Source: Notamacropus eugenii (Eukaryota; Chordata; Mammalia; Diprotodontia; Macropodidae). From it: 64,000 nucleotides of DNA. Below are positions 56,690-64,000 of this stretch, in pieces. The stretch covers positions 27,448,903 to 27,512,902 of the forward strand of contig NC_092878.1 of assembly GCF_028372415.1 (NCBI RefSeq), given 5' to 3'. Position numbers and translations under genes: made by a program. Positions within the stretch are counted from its first letter, which is position 1, and each line of letters begins with the position of its first letter. Under the pieces are notes generated by a model, which saw only the letters and a program-made list of their open reading frames with translations, did not search any database and had not been told where the DNA came from.

Positions 56690-57770
56690 CAATATTGTTG
56701 TTATTATACAAATTGTTCCCGTTGCTTCTGCTCACTTCACTTTAAATTGGTTCATATAAATTTTCATAGGTTTTTCTGAAACTATTTCTTTTATTATTTC
56801 TTCTAGCACGATAGTATTCTGTCCCATTCATATGCCATAACTTGTTGGATGCCCCAAATGGTGGGCATCTCCTCATTCTAACTCTTTGCCACAACAAAAG
56901 AGCTACTACCAATATTTTTGTACTTATGAATCTACTTCTTATCCGGTACCAAATTGTTCGGATGATTACAGCTTTGTGGTGTTATTTGAGATATTGAGTG
57001 TTGTGCTATTACCTTTGGTATTGTGGTATGGCTAGATGCCTTTCCTTCCCATTTTAAAAATTGATTTCCTTAATATTTTTGACTTTTTGTTTCTCCAGAT
57101 AAATTTTGTTAGTATTTTTTCTAGCTCTATAAAGTAGTTCTTTGGTAGTTTAATTGGTATGGCACTGAATACGTAAGTTAATTTAGCTAGTATTGTCATT
57201 TTTATTATATTGGCTTGGCCTATCCATGAGCAATTAATATTTTTCCAGTTACTGAGACCTGTTTTTATTTGCATTAAGAGTGTTTTATAATTGTGTTTAT
57301 ATAGTTCCTGTATGTGTCTTAGCAGGTAGACTCCCAAGTATTTTATACTGTCTGTAGTTATTTTAAATGAAATTTCTCTTTCTGTCTCTTCCTGCTGGGT
57401 TTTGTTTGATGCTAGATAATAGCAGAAATGCCAGTGATTTTTGTGGGGTTTTTTATATCTTGCAATTTTAACAAAGTTGCTAATTATTTCAATAGTTTTT
57501 AGAACTCTCTAGTGTTCTGTGCATAAACCATTATATGTCATCTGCAAAAAGTGTTAGTTTTGTTTCTTCTTTGCCAGTGATTATTCTTTCAATTTATTTT
57601 TCTTGTCTTATTGCTAACATTTCTAGTACAATATTACATTTTAATGGTGATAATGGACATCCTTGCTTAATCCCTGACCGTATTGAAAAAGGCTTCTTGT
57701 TTATACAAAGAAGTATAAGTAAGGCTAATGGCGAGGTCACTGCCTTTGTTGACTAACTGAATTGCTAGAC
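56690..57770 (-). mobile_element. L1 ORF2 fragment, antisense
   Basis: The minus frame 57337-57032 reads WKNINCSWIGQANIIKMTIL, then IPIKLPKNYFIELEKILTKF (ORF2 reverse-transcriptase C-terminal part). The plus text 'aatggtgataatggacatcc' near 57645 is antisense to the catalytic region. 56690-56940 is an antisense ORF2 C-terminus; its junction near 56940 skips sequence. Confidence 0.85.
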
Positions 57771-58500
57771 TTTCGTATATCTTGATAACCCAAAAAACTT
57801 TCCAGGCTCTAAAAAAATGCTAAGTAAATTTATTAAACTCAGTGATTAAAGTCATCAGAACATATTTTCCTGAAAACTGAAATTATTTTGTGTTAAAAAA
57901 AAAAAAGATGAGGAAAACACACAGTTTAACCACAGATGCTGTGGTATTCCAGTTTCTCTGCAAGTGGAGATACAAGGATGGAGATTTTCATGCTATTGAC
58001 AATAATAACTCATTATTCGCCAACACCAAACACTAGTCACTCTCTAAATCAGCAGCATTATAATCAAAATTATCCTTTTCTTACTCCAGCTTTCATTTAT
58101 CCCTGCCTTGGAACAAAGATTCATCTTACTTCTCTCCTGTTGCCAACTTCCAGAGATCTGATATGCCAAGATGAGGATCTGTTTTCAAACAGCTGTTTTC
58201 CACTTAGCTTATTTTCTTTTCCTGCTTGTCCTTCCTTCCTCTTTTCCTTTTAAAAGGGTTCTGCATGAAACTTGGCCTTCCACCTCAAGAAAGTCTCAGT
58301 TATGGAAAGCATACCATTCCTTTTGGTCTTTTGTTCTCCCTTCCTTGTTTTGACTTGATGGACACTTTCATTTAGTTTTGTTTTTCCTTGAACAGCTGAT
58401 CCGAGAGTGAAGATCATTATTATGTTAAGGTTGGGGGTTTTTTTCTGTCAGTAATTTTAATAACTGTAATATATCTAAGATATCATTACTGTCTTGATTT
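57770..58500. other. No gene or named repeat recognised
   Basis: Between two L1 fragments. T-rich in the right half. ORFs of 60-105 aa show no features. Confidence 0.5.
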
Positions 58501-58509
58501 TTTTTTTGG

Positions 58510-59200
58510 AAGAATTTTTTTAGGGGGTAATTTCTTTTTTTTCCCTCAGCACAATAGTGTTCCATCACATTTATTTACCATAACTTGCTCATGTTCAGCC
58601 ATTTTACAATTCATGGGTACCTCCTCAGATCCTCATTCTCTGCCACCTCATAGATCTATAATTTTTTTTACATATTACTAGTTTGTTTTGCTTAGGACTA
58701 ATCTTTCTTTTAATCTACCTTCCCTCTCTTTCTCCCTTTTCCCTCTCATTTCCTTGTTTTGGGTTTTTTTTTTAAATTCATATTAAAAATATTTTCACAT
58801 TATCCATGTTGTAAAGAATTAGAACCAATGGGAGGAAACTTGAGAAAGAGGAAACAAAACAAAACAGAGCAAATAGTCTGCTTTGATCTGCTTTCAGACT
58901 CCAAAGTACTTTCCTTGGATGTGGACAGCATTTTCCATCAAGAGTCTTAGGAGTTGTTTTAGATCCTTGCATTGCTGAGAAGAAGTCTATCAAAGTTAGT
59001 CATTGCACAGTGTGGTTGTTACTGTGTACAGTGTTCTCCAGGTTCTGCTCATTTCACTCTGCATCAGTTCATGCAACTTTCTAGGTATTTCTGAAGTCTG
59101 CCATTTCTGATAGCACAATAGTATTCCATTACATTCATATACCACAACTTGTTCAGCCATTCCCCAGTTGATGGGCATCCCTTCAATTTCCAATTAAGGA
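58510..59200 (-). mobile_element. L1 3' ends, antisense (possibly two copies)
   Basis: 58540-58660 is an old antisense ORF2 end. 58770-59200 is a better-preserved 3'UTR plus ORF2 end; the minus frame shows [20 protein letters not shown]. The repetition of ORF2-end text suggests two insertions. Confidence 0.75.
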
Positions 59201-59539
59201 ATAATTTTATCTGAGCACTTTTGTCCCTAAGGAAATTTAACAGATTTCTGAGTAGTTTCCTCATTTCGTCCTCTGTAAGGCAGTATGTTTTGCCCATGTA
59301 GGTTATGTATGTCCGCATAGATCTGTCTAGATACAGCTCACAGGGAGGCAAGAATAGCTGTCTCTTGAGTTTCTTACCCTATTTCCTACTCCTAACCTAA
59401 AAGGGAAACTGATTCCTGCCAGAAAAAGGAATAAGGAGGTTGGGGGCAGAGGCTAGAGAAAGGGGAACCTAGCTAGAAGTATGTCTATCTGCTCCCCTAA
59501 ATGTTGTTCATCTAGGGGAGATTTTTAGGTTCAAACAGA

Positions 59540-59757
59540 GTACCTAACTCTTCATGATCCTGTGTACTATAGTATGCCAATCCTGTCCATGGAATTTTCT
59601 TGGCAAAGATACTGGAGTGGTTTACCATTTCCTTCTCCAGTAAATTAAGGCAAACAGAGGTTAAGTGACTTGCCCAGGGTCACAGAGCTAGTAAGAGTCT
59701 GAGACCAGATTTGAACTTAGGTTCTTCTGATTACTCATTGAGCCATCTAGCTGCCTC
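59540..59757 (-). mobile_element. Marsupial tRNA-SINE, antisense
   Basis: 'gcaaagatactggagtggtt', 'gacttgcccagggtcacaga' and 'attgagccatctagctgcct' (reverse of the tRNA-like head). Related to 11225-11490. Confidence 0.85.
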
Positions 59758-60000
59758 TAGTCAGGAAGACCTGAGTACAAATCCAAACAAAGACACTTAC
59801 GAGCTGTGTGATCCTGGACAAGTCACTTAACCTTAGTTTGCCTCCGCTTCCTCATCTATAAAGTGGGGATAATAATAACATCTAACTCCCAGGGTTGTGG
59901 TGAGGATCAAATGAGATAATAATTATAAAGTGCTTAGCACACTTCCCGGAACATAGCAAAGACTATATGAATGTTAGCTGTCATCATCATCATCATCCTT
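59758..60000 (+). mobile_element. Marsupial CORE-SINE, sense
   Basis: 'gtcaggaagacctgagtaca', 'ggacaagtcacttaacctta', 'atgagataataattataaag' and a (CAT)n tail. It touches the previous SINE head to head, forming an inverted pair. Confidence 0.85.
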
Positions 60001-60439
60001 GTCCTCACCATTGTAAGCTCGGGATAAAGACGTGATCGAGATGCTGGCTGCTCTGCATGTTGCTCTTTCCAGAGTCTTTCTCTCCCATCAGGGACCTAAA
60101 GAGAGGCTGGAGTCATGTGTCTTCTCTCAAAGCTGGAAGCCACAAAACAAAGCTTTCTCCAAGCTTTCGTCAACTTCACCCCTCATCCAGGCAAAAATTA
60201 CTGCCTAATTACCAGTAAGGAGAGTCTTATTCAAATAGGCTTTGTGCTGTAAGTTAAGCCTGCTTCCTATGTCACAGAATGGTGGACTAGATTGGATTTT
60301 GTGACAATACTGTAAAAAAGTTCAGGTAGATGGATTCCATAGCCTACGGCATTTTGTGTTGAATGTGATTTAATGTATTATTGTGGCTGGTGCTGCTGGC
60401 CCATGAAATGGAGACATAAAGAAGAGCTATAACCTGAAA

Positions 60440-61150
60440 GTGGAACCCTAGAATTTTAGCCCATCCTACAGCTGGGCCTGTGGTACACTGATTAGGCAAT
60501 ATGAAGTCACTATAGATTTGTTTGAGTTGAGAAGGGATATGATCAGATTTAAGGGGGATTTAAGATCAAAGGGGAGGGAGAATCAGTATGGGGAGACCGT
60601 ATCTAGCAGAGTAGCCCGGGGGGGTAACCAGGGTGATGGCAGTGAGAAAAGAGAAAGGAGTCAGATTAGGGAGAAGTTGAGTGAGTGGAATTGATTGATT
60701 GAACAGGAGGGAGAAGGAAAAATCAAAGGTAACCCAGTTATGAACTTGAGGGACAAGATAAATGGTGGGGCCACTAATAGAAGCAGTAAAGTCAGAAAGC
60801 AGAGCAAGTTTAGGGAGAAAAGTAATGAACTTAGTATGAGATATGATGAGTTTGAGGTGCTTGATGAGACAGCAAAATGGAGATAGCCCTGAGAGCTGGA
60901 GAACTCTTCTGGACCTCAGAGGGGAAGTCAACCCTGAAAATGATGCATTTGAAAGAGATCTTCCTACAATTAAAAGTTGAAGCTGGAAGTAAATGAGATT
61001 GCCAATGCGGAGAAGAATACAGAGAGAAGGAAGGAAGTTCAAAGACAGAGTCTGGGAGAATACCTACATTAAGAGATTAGGAAGATGAGGCATCAGTGGG
61101 AAAAGACACAAAGAATGGTTAGATAGGATGGAGAACTAGAATAGTGTCAT
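60440..61150 (+). repeat. Unclassified ancient interspersed repeat
   Basis: 'tgagaagggatatgatcaga', 'gtaacccagttatgaacttg' and related phrases, of the same family as 47190-47540. The 158-residue minus ORF (61042-60566) is antisense to it. Confidence 0.5.
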
Positions 61151-61689
61151 GTCTCTGAAGCCAAGGAAGGGAAAGGAACGTGAAGGCAAATGTGGCCAGA
61201 ATTGGGGAAGGAGACTGAAAGAAAGTGAATGTATCAAGAAACTAAAGTCAAGTCAAGTCAAGCTTAAATATGCGCTAGGCACTATGCTAAGCAGTGGGGA
61301 TTCACAGAAAGACCAAAAAAAAATTGGGGGAGGAAGAAATGCTATTTTTAAAAAAATATTGACTGGCTAGCATGGCAACTTTGTTTTTTCCTCTTGGAGG
61401 AGTTTTCTAGTCCATCATCCAAGCCCTAACTGTTGAAACTCCCAGTAATTAGCTTTTCTTATATGACAGAACAACAGTCCAGTTAAAGGCGTCAGAATAA
61501 TGCTGATTGGCTGCTTACTCTAAGTGGTCCTGAACAGCTGAACGCTAGATGCCTGACTGCTACCAGGAAATAGTCCTCTTTAATACCTAAGAAGTTTCTA
61601 TTTCTTTCAGTTTGATTACTGACTTCTAATCTACTGATAGCTAATGGGTGAGATTCTCCCTAGGGTCTTAGGAACCCAGGCGAGAAATT

Positions 61690-61915
61690 CCCCAACACAG
61701 CAACTGCCCTCAAAGAAGAGCTCACATTCTGATGGAGGAGACAATAGGCAAGCAACTACGCATATGCAAGATATGTACAAGGAAAACTGGAGGCAATCTC
61801 AGGAGAAAGCTTCTGGCATTCAGTGGGGGAAGGCAGGGAGGCAAGGCTTCTTGCAGAAAATAAAATTTGAGTTGAGACTTCAAGGAAGACAAGGAAGCCA
61901 GGGGACAGAGGTAAG
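61690..61915 (+). repeat. Ancient repeat of the 19865 type
   Basis: 'gaagagctcacattctgatg' and 'tttgagttgagacttcaagg' resemble blocks at 19865-20110. Confidence 0.4.
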
Positions 61916-62020
61916 GAGGCTTTGTGGGCTGCAGGCCATACAAGAACAGGGAGTGGGCAGGCTGCAGTTTGCTTTTCCCTGACCTAGAACCAAAGGCTCT
62001 TAGCCCTAGATGGATAAGGC
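61916..62020 (-). repeat. Inverted-repeat arm 1
   Basis: The reverse complement of this block matches 62950-63050 closely: it includes 'gccatacaagaacagg', 'gcaggctgcagtttgctt' and 'cctagaaccaaaggctctta'. See findings. Confidence 0.8.
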
Positions 62021-62389
62021 TTAGGAGTCAGTCAGTGAAAAGGCAAGGATTTGGGAGATAGATTGCAAATGGAGCATCCTATGGATCAACATCAGAAAGG
62101 CCAGTCTCAGCAGAGATCTCAGTAAGGAGAAACCATGGGTCTGGTGTGAGTGGGAAAAGTAGAAGGATTGGAGGTAATGATCAAAAAGTAGAATTTCAAG
62201 TTTTGGATCTTTTAGGTGATACCATCCCAAGAGACGGTGGGTTAGAAGAGGTCAAAGTGGATTTGAGTTTCATGATTCTTAGTCCAAAGACTTCATTCAT
62301 CCAAACACTTCCTCACCTAATCTGTCCAGATTTCTCTCTCCCTCTTCCCCAATACCACGTCCTCAGCCCTAGTTAGGGTAAAGCCAGGA

Positions 62390-62540
62390 GAAGCATGGAA
62401 AAATTTCCATGAACTGCTCAGAATCAAGTAAGGAGAGCCAAGAAAACAATATACACAATGATCACACCAATGAGAATAGAAAAAAAAAATGGTATATACG
62501 ACTTATTTTCACTTCACTGGCCAAGTCCTTCCAAAAAAAT
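62390..62540 (+). mobile_element. L1 ORF2/3' scrap
   Basis: 'aagccaggagaagcatggaa' and 'caagaaaacaatatacacaa' match L1 3' text. Confidence 0.55.
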
Positions 62541-62984
62541 GTCAATGGATGGAAACAGAGACAAAGCAGAGAAAAGTTTTAGCGTCAAGAAGGAATCTGA
62601 AGGAACTTTCATCAAGCAATGGTAGAAGGACAAATGAAGTGCTGGACAAGTTGAGGAATTCTGGTAAGGAGCTTTCTAGATACCTGAAGGGGGTATCCTA
62701 GAAAGGATAGCAAAGTTGTCCTAACTGCTTATGGGTTAGAATATATTCTTTTGTATTTTCTGTCGGGTGAAATAAAGCCTGTCCTATTTTTCCTGTGTTG
62801 TTAACCCAAATGCTTTCTCAGAAGGGGTGTCTTCTTCTCTTTTTGTGGAGATCTAGAAATAATCTAAATTCTGATGTTCCCATGGAAAATCCTAGATAGG
62901 GGCATGAATCAAAGAGAATATTTTGTAATATGCCTCTAACATGGAACCTGATCTATCTAAGGCTAAGAGTCTTTGGTTCTAGGC

Positions 62985-63185
62985 CAGGGACAAGCAAACT
63001 GCAGCCTGCCTACCACCTGTTCTTGTATGGCCTACAGTCCACAAAGTAAGAATGGTTTGTATATTTTAAAATGTAACAAAACTTTATTTACAAATGTAAA
63101 AATCATTCTTAACTATTTGTCAGTAGCCCATAAAAACAGGTGGTAGACCAGATTTGGCTACTGGCTAGAAGTTTGCCCACCTCTG
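62985..63185. mobile_element. hAT-type MITE
   Basis: 201 bp with ends CAGGGACAAGCAAACT and AGTTTGCCCACCTCTG in inverted orientation. The 8-bp flanks ttctaggc and ttcaaggc match at 7 of 8. The inside includes 'aacaaaactttatttacaaa', typical of an old, widespread hAT/Charlie-group element. Confidence 0.8.
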
Positions 63186-63193
63186 TTCAAGGC

Positions 63194-64000
63194 CAGTGGT
63201 TATAATACTTGCACTAACTACTTCACAGGCTTATGGGGAATGTACTTTCCAAACCCTAAACTGCTATATTAATGTGAGTGTAATGTTCCCTCTTCATTAC
63301 TCCTCCCCCTAATTCTCAATGTAGGATTGAGTCCTTCAGGGGATAATTATTTCCAGTTCAAGGCACTCAGTAGCTCTGAAATCTTAAAATAATGCCAATA
63401 TTCAGGCAGTTGACATAATTAATTCAAAGTAAAGGAACATATTGATATGTCATTGCATGCACAGTAATAATACCATTTTCACCTGGGTGTACTCTCCCAC
63501 AAATATATACAGTCTGTGGGAAGAATAGGTACATACATAGAGCATACCAGTAGAGAGGCACACATAATGGAATACTGATGAATAAGGCAACTCATACCTC
63601 CAACACTGAAGAACCTAATGTCTTTTCTTTTTGTGCCTTCACGCCTGGGGCATAGTATCTCCGCTCAGGTGGGTTCCCTGGGCCTGCTCCTCTCAGCAAC
63701 TAAACTCTCTGAAGTCAGACTCTCTAGATTTTTGATCTCTGTTAGGCACAGTGTCAACTACTAGGTACATTATTTCACTGAAAGGTGACATTGCCAATGG
63801 TGGGAGTGCAAGGAGGAGGAAGAATCCCACCCCAGCTTCACTCCAAAAAACACTGAAGGAAAAGGTCAAAGAGTGATTCCCTCTCAAGAGCTAGATTTTT
63901 CCTTCCTAGCTACTCTTTTCTAAACTCTAAGGATAATTCCCATTTCAGAATTTCTAATACTTCTTTAAAATAAATTTTTACCAATTTTTTTATCTCGCCC
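63194..64000. other. No gene or named repeat recognised
   Basis: The right end of the window. No CpG island that could mark the next gene's promoter. Confidence 0.6.

Noticed and set aside
60566-61042. 158-aa ORF
   Set aside because: Antisense to another block of the same ancient repeat family.

Overview
This is a stretch of mammalian nuclear genome, almost certainly from a marsupial. Two things point there: three single-copy genes that read as diverged but intact relatives of human genes, and a repeat background of marsupial-type L1 and half-L1 (HAL1-like) elements, tRNA-derived CORE-SINEs and hAT MITEs. The species cannot be fixed from the sequence. The gene order and orientations, OIP5 (-), NUSAP1 (+), NDUFAF1 (-), match what I know of human 15q15. 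No microbial-type system, CRISPR array or operon is present.

Layout. Positions 1-8834 hold OIP5 (Mis18-beta) on the minus strand; four coding exons are found by splice phase and homology, and the last exon lies off the left edge. Positions 8835-9224 are a 390-bp bidirectional CpG-island promoter with four CCAAT boxes and a CDE/CHR-like element, the signature of G2/M genes. NUSAP1 runs 9225-39432 on the plus strand in 12 coding exons (466 aa), with its poly(A) signal near 40242. NDUFAF1 lies on the minus strand: its coding exons span 48675-43277 (329 aa), with a 5'UTR exon predicted in a second CpG island near 50.4 kb. From about 50.6 kb to the right end I find no gene, only repeats and unassigned sequence; RTF1, the next gene in human, is not seen.

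How the genes relate. OIP5 (centromere licensing for CENP-A) and NUSAP1 (spindle microtubule and chromatin binding) share a promoter and probably a cell-cycle programme. NDUFAF1 is a mitochondrial complex I assembly factor with ETS-type promoter motifs and is functionally unrelated.

The most unusual sequence features are: a G-rich minisatellite abutting the OIP5 exon 1 splice donor; a duplicated intron block that includes the NUSAP1 exon 3 acceptor and a decayed second acceptor; apparently relocated KEN motifs in NUSAP1; several L1 copies joining distant parts of the element; an L1 nested in an L1 with clean target-site duplications; a solo LTR with a 6-bp duplication inside a HAL1-like ORF1; and an inverted repeat pair at 61.9/63.0 kb. 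All repeat calls were made by eye from remembered consensus sequences, so boundaries are approximate unless a target-site duplication is given.
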